Part shown: one piece after another, positions 24,985 through 33,787 of the stretch
Layout: each line of letters begins with the position of its first letter
How positions within the stretch are numbered: the first letter of the stretch is position 1
Assembly (NCBI GenBank): GCA_963204915.1
Contig: CAUJHS010000041.1
Coordinates: 1-40,254 of the forward strand
Reading direction: 5' to 3'
DNA: 40,254 bases
From: Planctomycetota bacterium
Lineage (GTDB): Bacteria > Planctomycetota > Planctomycetia > Pirellulales > Pirellulaceae
Made by a program: the position numbers and the translations under genes
The notes under the pieces: generated by a model
The model's input: only the letters and a program-made list of their open reading frames with translations
Told to the model about the DNA's origin: nothing
The model's database searches: none

Positions 24985-27900
24985 ATGCCGCTCGAAGCTT
25001 TCTCTCCTCCCGCGTTCCTGGAAGATCTCAATCCCCAGCAAAAACAAGCTTGGAGCGATTGGATCTCGCAGCAATTCGACGAAGCGCAAGCCGGAAACAC
25101 CGACCTGTTCGACTTTGACGCTCCGCGCGCTCAGTTCTTCAATCCCCGGCGGGTAGAGCTTGCGGAGGACCGCGCGACCTTGGACATCGCGTGGACAGGT
25201 TTTCCCCGCAACGTCGCGGTGACCTCGGTCGGCGAACGGCAGCGCTGGCGAAGGGCGGACAGCAGCCGCGACGTCCAAGACGAATATTGCGAGTGGAGCG
25301 TCGCGCGCGATCCCAACTCCCGCAAGATCACGCGCGTCGCGTTTACGTGCGAAGGCCCCGAGTATTGGAGCTTCCTGGCCAACACCGCGCCGGAGGTCGC
25401 CTTGGCGCTTTATCGCGAATTCATCAACCCCGATGTCCAACGCGAGGACCTTTTCGACGAGGATGGAACCTACATTCCTCGTAACAAATGGAACTCGACC
25501 ACGACCAACGGCGCCATGCACCTGATTCAAGTCAACAACAGCCTCTCTGCCGAGATCGAGCTGGCGGCCGGCTCGAGTGTGGTGCGCAAGATCGGCGGTC
25601 GCCTTCTGGCGGAAGCCCGCGAACTCATCGATTGCGGCCGGTACGGAGGCCGAGAGCGGCACAGCGACCCGCACATCGGCGAACGAGTCAACAGCCTCAC
25701 GCGGCAAAAGGCGGATGTCACCTTGGAGGATCCCGTGGGCTTGTACTTTAACGACCTGTTGACCACGGGCTGGCAAACGCCTGACGGCACGGACCCCAAG
25801 ACGTTCTGGAAGTATGTGCGTGGACAGCGTGGAAAGTTCGTGCGAGCTGTGTATGAAGTTCCTCCCGAGAAAAACTACGTGGTCGGCGACGTTACTATCA
25901 ACGGGCGCCCGATCGAGTTCGGCGCGCAAATCGCCGATTTCATCTCGATCAAGCTGACCGGCGTTGCCCATCGCTTCGGTCAGAGCACGGTCGAACCGAT
26001 GACCGGCTGCCGCCGCCGAGCCGAACCGGGCGGGGGCTTCGAGTCCGCGCCAGTGGTGTCGGTGGAAGCGGTGATAGGCCGTTCCGCGCGGCCGACGCGA
26101 ATCAGCCCGGAACCTCATCGAGAGCCGCAAACCACCACACCACGGATGGAGGAAAGCGCGCCGCGGGCAGGCGAGTTGTCGTCGTCGGTCGAGTTCTTGA
26201 AGGCGCCCACTGTAGTCGACGCACGAGGTCCAGGTGGTTTCGAATCGGTGGCGGACAACCTGGCCGTCGAGCCGAAGGCCGCCGCGTTGGGATCGCGATT
26301 GCGTGGTTTGACTCGTCTGGGCGTGTTGCCCGAAACCGACCTCGACAGCCTGCGCAACATGCCCCAAGGCGGACTGGAGGTAATTATCGGCGTGAATAAC
26401 CTCCTGCCCGCGGTATTCTTGGAGCTAGGCGTGCGCACGTCGCGCTCAGTCTGCCTGGTGAATGCTTCGGGGGTTGATTTCCTCGGACGCCGCGGCTCGT
26501 GGAAAGGGACGGGCATCCTGCTGTCCCCCAATATCCTGCTGACAAACCATCACGTGCTCAACTCGGTCCAAGTGGCCGGAACCGCCGAATGCGTCTTCAA
26601 TTTTCAAGCGGGTGCCGACGGTAGGCTCCAGCAAACACGGACGTTCCGCTGCCGGCCGCAACGGCTGTTTATCACCAGTCCGGCGACCGGATCGGGCTTG
26701 GATTACACGTTTGTGTGGGTGGACGGCGAGCCGGGAAACGAGTTCGGCTTTGTGCCAATCGACCGCAGAGCGTTCGAGATCGTCGTCGATGAATTCGCCA
26801 ACGTGCTCTCGCACCCCGCCGGCCGTCCCAAGTCGGTGTCGCTGCAAGAGAACCAGGTCAAGCACCAGGACGAACTGATCGTCCACTATACGTCCGACAC
26901 CGAGCCGGGAAGCTCCGGGGCGGGCGTCTTCAACAACAGTTGGAGCCTGGTTGCGCTGCACCATGCGGCCAAGCCGTCGCAAGTTCCAGGCTTCGAGTTC
27001 CTGAACGAAGGGATCAAACTGTCCGCCATCGCCACGTCGCTGGAGCGCCAGGCGCAAGGCGGCCAGCAACAGGCCGCGGCGCAGGAGGTGCTGCGGCTGT
27101 TCGGCGGCAGCGACGAGGCGATGGGCTTTTTCGGCTCGCTGGGCCGTCGCGGCCGAGCCGACAATTCGCTCGAGGCCGTGGTGGACAGCTACCAAGGCGA
27201 GGCCGACGACATCGACGTCGCGTTCTGGAATGTCGAATGGCTGAGCAATCGCTACGAAGAAAAAGTGAGCGCCGTGGCCGAGGCGATCTTCCGCATGAAC
27301 CTCGACATCTGGGCGCTGGAGGAGTCCTCGCCCAACGCGGCCAAAGCGCTGGTGAAGGAACTGAAGAACGTCTACGGGCTGGAATTCCAGTACGAGCCCG
27401 CCGAGCCGGACGCGCCCGACAACAAGCAAAGCTGCACCGTGCTGTGGAACAGCAAGACCGTCCGCGGCGAGCGCCGCGCGTGGGGCGAGCCAATCGAAAC
27501 CTGGCTGGGGACCCATAGCCGCGATTTTGACGAGTTGGGATTCGAGGCGGTCGAGGGACGTATTTTCGACCGCTACCCCGTGCTGATGCACTTCGAAGCG
27601 CTGAATCGTCCGGAAACCGCGCCCTTCCACTTCTTCCTCGTGCCGCTGCATCTCAAGGCCAAGGACGAAGGGAGCAAGCGCCGCCGCATGGCCGCGCGCA
27701 TTCTGGCCGAAGCGGTCAGGAAGAAGATCGAAGACGACGTCGACGCCGACTGGGTTCTCGGAGGCGACTACAACGCCGAATTGGAATCCGGCGACTTCCA
27801 AGCGTTGTCCCAAGGAGGCTTCACCCCGCTGAGCGCCGGAGACGAGCAAGCCGACGCCATCTCCTACGTCAAGCAGCCCTTCCGCTCGCTCATCGATCAC

Positions 27901-29115
27901 ATCTTCCTGTCGCCGAACCTCGCGGCGCAATACGACGAAGGAGACTTCTTCATCGTGGCCGCCGACCGCACGATTCCCGACTATGTGAGTGAAGTGAGCG
28001 ACCACCGCCCGGTCCTGGTCCGCTTGAGCCTGGGAGAGGCGGGAACCGCGCCGGGCGGCGAAGAGGGAGGCTTGGAGAGCGCGGGCGAGGCAGCGGCGCC
28101 CTCGGCCGCGGCCCTGAACGAATTGAAGCAGCGCCTCGGCGCGCTGCCGCACGTCCCGCCGAGCGCCGCCGAGCCAGCGCCGCCAGAAGGAAGTTTCGAG
28201 CGCCGGCAGCGCCGCCGCCGCCCGGCCCGGCCGCAAGTCGGCGGGCAGGCTGCCGACTATCGCGACCGCGACGGCTACCTCGCCAACTTCCTCGGCGGGG
28301 GGCAGCAGCGCGTCCCGTTGTTCGGCTTGCCCGATGGCGCCGAGAACGACGCCGTGGTCGTGGACCGGCGCGCTGCGGACTTGGAGCGGTTCGTGTTGCG
28401 CTACACGCACTTCTCCGTGGTCGTGAACGGCGCCCGCAAGATGCCCTACTACTCGGCGGTGAACATCGACGGCGCCGAGCTGCGCCGCATTCCGCGCTCG
28501 GACGACAAGTGGGTTTTTGACCCGCGCATTCCTCAGCAGTCCCAGACCGGCGACGCGGTCTACAAGAACAACGACCTGGATCGCGGCCACATGACCCGCC
28601 GCCTCGATCCGGTGTGGGGACCGTCGTCCGTGGCGGCGCTGGCCGACGCCGACACGTTTCACTTCACGAACGCCTGCCCGCAGCACAAAAACCTTAACCA
28701 GAAAGAGTGGCTGCAACTGGAGGATTACGTGCTGGGAAGCAGTGAGAACCACGACTCGAAAGTGAGCGTCTTCACGGGCCCCGTGCTCCATCCGAGCGAC
28801 CGCCGCTACCGCGGCATCCAGCTCCCGGAGGAGTTCTGGAAAGTGGTGGTCATGGTCCGCGCCGACACGAACCAACTCTCGGCCACCGGCTACCTGCTCA
28901 CGCAGAAAGACATGATCTCGGGCTTCGAGTTCGTGTTCGGCCAATTCAAGACGTACCAGGTCACGCTCCGGCGCGTCGAGGAGCTGACCGGCCTGAAGCT
29001 CGGCGACCTCCTCAACTTCGACCCGCTCATGCGCGCCCGCCCCGAGGCCCTCGGCCTCGAGGCCGCCGCGGCCGGCGCCCAACTCATCACCGGCCCCGAA
29101 TCGCTGGTGTTGTAA
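24985..29115 (+). CDS. Trypsin / EEP nuclease / NUC nuclease triple-enzyme protein
   Basis: A 1376-residue protein. The ATG at 24985 is chosen for the CAGGAG site eight bases upstream. Residues 1-370 form a domain I do not recognise (RHSDPHIGERVNSLTRQKAD, then LEDPVGLYFNDLLTTGW). A Pro/Arg-rich linker follows to about 440. About 450-700 is a trypsin-like protease with His523 (LTNHHV), Asp573 (LDYTF) and Ser644 (EPGSSGAG). About 740-1020 is an endonuclease/exonuclease/phosphatase (DNase I-like) domain: FWNVEW, Glu in ALEESSP, GGDYNAEL (Asp928, Asn930), SLIDHIF and SDHRP (Asp1006, His1007). An Ala/Arg-rich linker follows. About 1100-1350 is a DNA/RNA non-specific endonuclease with DRGHM (His1202) and TNACPQ (Asn1229). 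All three active sites look complete. There is no signal peptide. A toxin-like effector is inferred. Confidence 0.9.
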   Translation: MPLEAFSPPAFLEDLNPQQKQAWSDWISQQFDEAQAGNTDLFDFDAPRAQFFNPRRVELAEDRATLDIAWTGFPRNVAVTSVGERQRWRRADSSRDVQDEYCEWSVARDPNSRKITRVAFTCEGPEYWSFLANTAPEVALALYREFINPDVQREDLFDEDGTYIPRNKWNSTTTNGAMHLIQVNNSLSAEIELAAGSSVVRKIGGRLLAEARELIDCGRYGGRERHSDPHIGERVNSLTRQKADVTLEDPVGLYFNDLLTTGWQTPDGTDPKTFWKYVRGQRGKFVRAVYEVPPEKNYVVGDVTINGRPIEFGAQIADFISIKLTGVAHRFGQSTVEPMTGCRRRAEPGGGFESAPVVSVEAVIGRSARPTRISPEPHREPQTTTPRMEESAPRAGELSSSVEFLKAPTVVDARGPGGFESVADNLAVEPKAAALGSRLRGLTRLGVLPETDLDSLRNMPQGGLEVIIGVNNLLPAVFLELGVRTSRSVCLVNASGVDFLGRRGSWKGTGILLSPNILLTNHHVLNSVQVAGTAECVFNFQAGADGRLQQTRTFRCRPQRLFITSPATGSGLDYTFVWVDGEPGNEFGFVPIDRRAFEIVVDEFANVLSHPAGRPKSVSLQENQVKHQDELIVHYTSDTEPGSSGAGVFNNSWSLVALHHAAKPSQVPGFEFLNEGIKLSAIATSLERQAQGGQQQAAAQEVLRLFGGSDEAMGFFGSLGRRGRADNSLEAVVDSYQGEADDIDVAFWNVEWLSNRYEEKVSAVAEAIFRMNLDIWALEESSPNAAKALVKELKNVYGLEFQYEPAEPDAPDNKQSCTVLWNSKTVRGERRAWGEPIETWLGTHSRDFDELGFEAVEGRIFDRYPVLMHFEALNRPETAPFHFFLVPLHLKAKDEGSKRRRMAARILAEAVRKKIEDDVDADWVLGGDYNAELESGDFQALSQGGFTPLSAGDEQADAISYVKQPFRSLIDHIFLSPNLAAQYDEGDFFIVAADRTIPDYVSEVSDHRPVLVRLSLGEAGTAPGGEEGGLESAGEAAAPSAAALNELKQRLGALPHVPPSAAEPAPPEGSFERRQRRRRPARPQVGGQAADYRDRDGYLANFLGGGQQRVPLFGLPDGAENDAVVVDRRAADLERFVLRYTHFSVVVNGARKMPYYSAVNIDGAELRRIPRSDDKWVFDPRIPQQSQTGDAVYKNNDLDRGHMTRRLDPVWGPSSVAALADADTFHFTNACPQHKNLNQKEWLQLEDYVLGSSENHDSKVSVFTGPVLHPSDRRYRGIQLPEEFWKVVVMVRADTNQLSATGYLLTQKDMISGFEFVFGQFKTYQVTLRRVEELTGLKLGDLLNFDPLMRARPEALGLEAAAAGAQLITGPESLVL

Positions 29116-29150
29116 CTTACTGTCTTTTCGGCCGTAACGATGAGGCTCCC

Positions 29151-30695
29151 ATGGCGAAACGCAAAAATTTTCTCCCACCAAAACCCGGCCGCGTACTTGA
29201 CATGAACGACCGGCAACGAGGGATTTGGGGCGGGTTGCCCGAGCGGGATGGAAGACGTGTCGAAGGAAGAGTGTATGAAGCCAGTAAGGCCGTTTTTTAC
29301 TTTGAATTGGTCGTACGCTCCACCGATGGAACATTGCTCCAAGGTCCGGTCCTCTTTCATTTGGACGGCAGCTACGCCAAAAACGTGATTCGCATCAAAA
29401 AGATTCAACTGGATAACACAGCGGTTTTCGGACCGTGCAACGCGAACCGCCTTTTCAACGTTGGAGTTCAGGTCCTCAGCGCAAATAACAGTTGGGTGGG
29501 ACTGGAATTCGATTTGGCAAGTCTCGACGACCTGCCGAAGAAATTTCACCCAGAGGCATTTTACCGAAAGCTCAAGGCGAACAGCCGCGAAACACACGAA
29601 AGGAAGCCCATGGATATTGAAGTGAAGGGACAGCGGTTCCAGGCATTCGTGGAAGCACTCGTGAAGGCGTTTCCGACGCCGCAGCGGATGGACCGAATGC
29701 TGCAGTTCCGCTTGGAGAAAGACTTGGCCCGCATTGTGTCCCTCAACAATGAGTTGGACCAGATCGCCTTTGAGTTGATCAGGGCGGCCAACGCCGAGGG
29801 CTGGACCGCGGAGCTCCTCGTGGCGGCCCGCGAATCCGCCCCGAACAGTCCGCACTTGTTGCGGTTCGCCGAGGACTATGGCCTGGCTTCGGTGGACCCG
29901 AAGCTGGAGCGCCGCGTGCGGGATGACCTGCCCTTTATCGACATCACCAAGTGGCGCAAGCGGCTGGGCGAGATCGAGGCCCAGGTTTGCCGCGTGGAAA
30001 TCCCGGCCGATCGTGGCGTCGGCACCGGTTTCCTGCTTGGCCCGGACGTGGTCATCACGAATTACCATGTCATGAAGTCCGTGATCCAGGGACAAAAGCA
30101 GCCGGACCAGGTCGTGTTGCGGTTCGATTACAAGCGGATGGACGACGGCACGACCTTGAACCCCGGTGTGGAGTTCCGCCTGGCGCCGCAGAACTGGCTC
30201 ATCGATCACAGTCCTTATAGCCAAACCGACCTGCTCGCCGATCCGGGTCAACAGGTTCCTGACCTGGAGGAGTTGGATTACGCCTTATTGCGCGTGGACG
30301 GCGAACCGGGAAACCAGAAAGTGGGCGGCGACAAGGCCGAGCCGGAATCCCCCGCGCGAAAGTGGATTGAGCCGCGGGCGCAAGCGTTCGACTTCCCGAC
30401 GGACGGCCCGCTGTTCATCGTCCAACATCCCGAAGCGGCGCCCTTGAAGCTGGCCTTGGACACGAAATCGGTGATTGGTCCCAACGGCAATCAGACCCGC
30501 GTGCGCTACCGGACGAGCACCGAGCCAGGGTCGTCCGGCTCGCCGGTGTTCAACGTCGATTGGGAGTGGGTGGCGCTGCACCACAGCGGCGACCGCGCGG
30601 TTGTGCCGCAATTCAACCAGGGTATTCCCGTTCCCGCGATCCTGGACCTGCTCGAAAAACGCGGACATAAGAAAAAGCTGGGCGCGCAGGAGTGA
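29151..30695 (+). CDS. pYEATS-EAD1-trypsin effector protein
   Basis: A 514-residue protein. Residues 34-120 match a prokaryotic YEATS-like (pYEATS) beta-sandwich: FYFELVVRSTDGTLLQGPV, LFHLDGSYAKNVIRI, VGLEFDLASL. Residues 163-230 are an EAD1 adaptor (MLQFRLEKDLARIVSL, ELIRAANAEGWTAELL). Residues 270-500 are a trypsin-like protease with His306 (ITNYHVM), Asp376 (LDYALL) and Ser462 (EPGSSGSPVF). EAD1-trypsin proteins are known as effectors recruited by EAD1-bearing NTPases. The protease core is close to that of the upstream triple-enzyme protein (shared EPGSSG, then ALHH). The ATG has a GAGG site. The gene starts 35 bases after its upstream neighbour and ends 15 bases before the next EAD1 gene, so the three are probably co-transcribed. 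Confidence 0.88.
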   Translation: MAKRKNFLPPKPGRVLDMNDRQRGIWGGLPERDGRRVEGRVYEASKAVFYFELVVRSTDGTLLQGPVLFHLDGSYAKNVIRIKKIQLDNTAVFGPCNANRLFNVGVQVLSANNSWVGLEFDLASLDDLPKKFHPEAFYRKLKANSRETHERKPMDIEVKGQRFQAFVEALVKAFPTPQRMDRMLQFRLEKDLARIVSLNNELDQIAFELIRAANAEGWTAELLVAARESAPNSPHLLRFAEDYGLASVDPKLERRVRDDLPFIDITKWRKRLGEIEAQVCRVEIPADRGVGTGFLLGPDVVITNYHVMKSVIQGQKQPDQVVLRFDYKRMDDGTTLNPGVEFRLAPQNWLIDHSPYSQTDLLADPGQQVPDLEELDYALLRVDGEPGNQKVGGDKAEPESPARKWIEPRAQAFDFPTDGPLFIVQHPEAAPLKLALDTKSVIGPNGNQTRVRYRTSTEPGSSGSPVFNVDWEWVALHHSGDRAVVPQFNQGIPVPAILDLLEKRGHKKKLGAQE

Positions 30696-30710
30696 AAGGG
30701 CGACAGGGTC

Positions 30711-32024
30711 ATGAGCATCCAAGTGTTGAGCGGCGCGCAAATGGAGGAATTGGCCGAGGCCCTGGCTTCGGCTTACGACGCCGACTCGCTTGAGCGAATG
30801 GTGCAGTTCAAGCTCGGCAAGGAGCTAGGGCGCCTTGTGCCCCTGGGCGACAGCGGCATGAACACGGTGTCCTTCAAACTGATCCGGCTAGCGGAACAGG
30901 AGGGCTGGACCAATGCCTTGATCCAAGCGGTCTATATCACGCGGGCGGGTAATGCGAAGGTCGCGCAGTTTGTCGAGACGCACTGGCCGCAGGCCAAGAC
31001 GCCCGAGGAAGCCGAGGGCCAGGTGCAGAAGGTCACGCAGGGCTTGCAGGCGCTGACCGGCATCGTCCAACGGCTGGCCGACCCGGCCATCCGCCTGATC
31101 ATTGGCCGCTTTCGGGCGGACTTCGACATCACGCGTGAAAAGATTGGGAGTCTGGCCCGGTATAAGGCGCTGCACGACCAGTTGCACCAACTCAGCGCCA
31201 CCTACCTTCGCTCGATGACGAGCGCGGCGGCCTTGTGGCAAAAGGACGAGGCGCAGTTCCAGCTTCTCGAAAGCCTCGGCCTGCGGTTGAAAGGGGACGC
31301 GGGCCGGGCGCGGCAGGTCGCACAGGGACTGCGCAGCTACCGCGCGGAACAGGACTGGATTGACTCGTTGGAGGAGGCGTCGGCGCTGGTGCAACAGGCG
31401 ACGGACGCGAACGATGAGGCGGTGCTGCGGCAAGGCATCGAAACCCTGCGCCGCGTCTTGCGCGAAGAGCCGGTCCGCATCAACGCTTTGCTCTGCGACA
31501 CGGCCGGCGACTTGCGCCTGGAGCAACTCATCCAAGCCATGCGTGAAGTCCGCGACCACCTGAACCGTGTTCCTTCCAGTAGCGGCGAAGCGTTGCCGAT
31601 CGGGCAGTATCAGTCCGGTTTGGATGGCCTGCTGCTTGTACAGCCCCGGCTAGCCGGGTTGGTGGAAGAGCACTTCGAATGGCAATGGCTCGACAAGGAG
31701 TTCATGGCGGCCGACGCGCTGCCTGGAGTGACGCCCCAGCAGCGGTTTCCCCGCTGGCTGGCGTTCCGCGCGCGGCTGCTCAAGCTGTGCGACCTGAGCA
31801 CGGAGAAGGCTTGGGCGAAAGACCTGGCGGCGCTGATCGCCGCGCTGGAAACGGCTGGCGCTAGCGGCGACGCCGTCCAGTTTGCTCGCCGCTATAACAA
31901 GTTCCGCACGGTAGCGGCGGATCGCTTCTTCAACGTGGACGCGGAATTGAGCGACTTGAGCGGCCAACTCACCCAGGTGGCGCAGCCGCTGGATCAGTTA
32001 TTGAGGATCACAACCGATGCCTAG
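30711..32024 (+). CDS. EAD1 protein with long helical region
   Basis: A 437-residue protein. Residues 10-75 are an EAD1 adaptor (MVQFKLGKELGRLVPLG, KLIRLAEQEGWTNALI), closest by eye to the EAD1 of the upstream protease. The rest is predicted all-helical with repeated Ala/Leu/Gln/Arg patterns (LLESLGLRLKGDAGRARQVAQ, SLEEASALVQQATDANDEAV) and no catalytic motif, membrane helix or P-loop. It could be a scaffold or sensor arm that gathers EAD1 proteins. An AAGGG site precedes the ATG. The stop overlaps the start of the next gene by eight bases (ATGCCTAG), indicating translational coupling and probably a physical complex with that product. Confidence 0.82.
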   Translation: MSIQVLSGAQMEELAEALASAYDADSLERMVQFKLGKELGRLVPLGDSGMNTVSFKLIRLAEQEGWTNALIQAVYITRAGNAKVAQFVETHWPQAKTPEEAEGQVQKVTQGLQALTGIVQRLADPAIRLIIGRFRADFDITREKIGSLARYKALHDQLHQLSATYLRSMTSAAALWQKDEAQFQLLESLGLRLKGDAGRARQVAQGLRSYRAEQDWIDSLEEASALVQQATDANDEAVLRQGIETLRRVLREEPVRINALLCDTAGDLRLEQLIQAMREVRDHLNRVPSSSGEALPIGQYQSGLDGLLLVQPRLAGLVEEHFEWQWLDKEFMAADALPGVTPQQRFPRWLAFRARLLKLCDLSTEKAWAKDLAALIAALETAGASGDAVQFARRYNKFRTVAADRFFNVDAELSDLSGQLTQVAQPLDQLLRITTDA

Positions 32025-33717
32025 CCCCAGCACTTCCCCTGTTTCCCAGCCGTCGGTGGCGACCTTGGACGCCCTCCGCCAACAGCACGCGGCCCTACTC
32101 AACCAAGTGCCCGACGAGAACATGAACGACCAGCAGTTGGCGCTGGTGGCGGACTTCTTACAGGAGGCCGCGGCGGTGGGCAAGTACCTCGACCTGCCTG
32201 AGGAACGAGAGGCGGCGCAGGGCCTGCTCGACTATTGGAAGGCCACGCTCTACACGCAAAAGCGGAACAAGCAGGCCAGCCGCTCGGCCTTTGACGCGGG
32301 TGAAAAGGTCCGGCTGGAGGCCGCCGTCCTGGCGGATTTCGACGACGACGCGCTGGCGGACCTGGCCGCCCGGGCCGAACAATGCGTGGCGTCGCTTGAA
32401 CAACAGGATCCGGCCTATGGCGAGCTGGCCCGCGATGTCCTGTTGCGTCTCGTGCATGGTTCCGAGGGAGGCGGTTTTGTCCTGGCGACGGTCTCGCGCA
32501 CCGCGCTGTTGGAGGGTCTCGACCGTGAGAAAACCATGCACGTGTTGGCCGCGTTGGAGCAGGCAGGGGTGCTGGCAACCGAACCGGGCAGCGGCCCCGA
32601 GCACGCGCTGTTGCGCTTGCGGTATGAAGCCCTAACGCGGGCCTGGCCGCGGCTGGCCGGCTGGCTGGAAAAGCGTCTGCTGTTTAGCGACGCGGCGCGC
32701 TTTTGGGACAAGCATAACCGCGACCGCGGCGCGCTGTTCACCGGCACGCTTCTGGACGAGGCCCGGAATTACAAAGACACCAACCCGCTGGAGAAAGAAT
32801 TCATCGACGCTTGCCGGGCCGAAGCCGACCGCCTCGCTCGACAACGTACGCGCCAAGTGTGGCAGTGGCGGGCAGTGGCCGCAGCCATCGCCATCTTGTT
32901 GCTCGTGACCATCATGATGTGGCGCGCGGAGCGGAACCAACGTAGAATTGTCATCAAGCAGAACAAAATGCTGGAAGAGCAGACGGTGGAACTTGACAAC
33001 CAACTGAAGGAAATACGAAAGCAGCGGGACGCCCATTTGATCATAAGCATGTCGGACCTATTGAGCTCGGTCGGACGGGTCGGAGCGGCGACTTCCGATG
33101 CGGAAAGAAAACTTGCCAACCGGGAATTGCAAGTCCTGTTAGCGAGGGCCCAACGCGACGTGGACCTCCGGCAACTGACAGGGGTCAACGAAGACGTCGT
33201 TCGGAAGGTCTGGTCCGAGCCACGCGCCAGCCCGTACGAGCAAACCGCTCCCTATAAGAGCCTTAAGGCGGGCTTGCTCGACATGGCACATACCGTGCGG
33301 AACAATCTGCTGGCTTCGGACCGGCCAGAGGCCATCTCCCAGTTGAAGGAGCTGCGCAAGGAATACTACGGCACCGTGAGACTGGTGGCGGAGGAACTTG
33401 TCCGAGCCGCCGAGGAGGGGCAATCCTGGGCGGAAGTCCGTCCGCTGCGTCAGGAGTTCTGGCGGTTTTATTGGGGAGAAATGGGCCTTGTGGAAGGAAA
33501 AGATGTCGAGGGGGCCATGGTGAAGTTCGACACGGCACTCAACCAATGGGAGCAGTGGCAGGCGGAGCAGGAAGCCCGATCGCCAGACGAACGGGGACGA
33601 CCCGAATCCGAGAAGCGCAGGAAGGATCTGCTCAAAAAACTGGCAGACGCCAAGGAGAACCTTTTGAAGCAACTGAAAAAGGAACTAGACAGCGGAGAGT
33701 TGCTACCCTGGCCTTGA
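32017..33717 (+). CDS. STAND-like membrane protein without P-loop
   Basis: A 566-residue protein. Residues 15-85 resemble the N-terminal helical module of bacterial STAND-type proteins (LRQQHAALL, then EEREAAQGLLDYWKATLY). Residues 140-265 resemble the winged-helix part that normally follows a STAND ATPase core (LRLRYEALTRAWPRLAGWL, GALFTGTLLDEARNY, EKEFIDACRAEADRLARQRT). One membrane helix (about 283-303, AVAAAIAILLLVTIMMW) and a coiled coil (about 305-345) follow, then a helical C-terminus. No Walker A or B motif is present, so it looks like a STAND protein that lost its ATPase centre. GAGG lies about ten bases before the ATG. It overlaps the EAD1 helical gene by eight bases, suggesting the two act together, perhaps as a split receptor at the membrane. 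Confidence 0.78.
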   Translation: MPSPSTSPVSQPSVATLDALRQQHAALLNQVPDENMNDQQLALVADFLQEAAAVGKYLDLPEEREAAQGLLDYWKATLYTQKRNKQASRSAFDAGEKVRLEAAVLADFDDDALADLAARAEQCVASLEQQDPAYGELARDVLLRLVHGSEGGGFVLATVSRTALLEGLDREKTMHVLAALEQAGVLATEPGSGPEHALLRLRYEALTRAWPRLAGWLEKRLLFSDAARFWDKHNRDRGALFTGTLLDEARNYKDTNPLEKEFIDACRAEADRLARQRTRQVWQWRAVAAAIAILLLVTIMMWRAERNQRRIVIKQNKMLEEQTVELDNQLKEIRKQRDAHLIISMSDLLSSVGRVGAATSDAERKLANRELQVLLARAQRDVDLRQLTGVNEDVVRKVWSEPRASPYEQTAPYKSLKAGLLDMAHTVRNNLLASDRPEAISQLKELRKEYYGTVRLVAEELVRAAEEGQSWAEVRPLRQEFWRFYWGEMGLVEGKDVEGAMVKFDTALNQWEQWQAEQEARSPDERGRPESEKRRKDLLKKLADAKENLLKQLKKELDSGELLPWP

Positions 33718-33787
33718 CTCCTGAAGGAGCACCTGCTGCCGGTTGCCCAATTTTTGCAACATTGGACCTTACTCTTGGAGGGATGAC

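Noticed and set aside
26446-29334. Long minus-strand open frame (962 codons) opposite the triple-enzyme gene
   Set aside because: It is a shadow of the plus-strand gene, whose three active sites fix the coding strand; the antisense protein has only low-complexity and no domain pattern.
33718-33745. CTCCT-GA-AGGAG palindrome after the STAND-like gene as a terminator
   Set aside because: The stem is only five bases with a two-base loop and no T-run; too weak to call.
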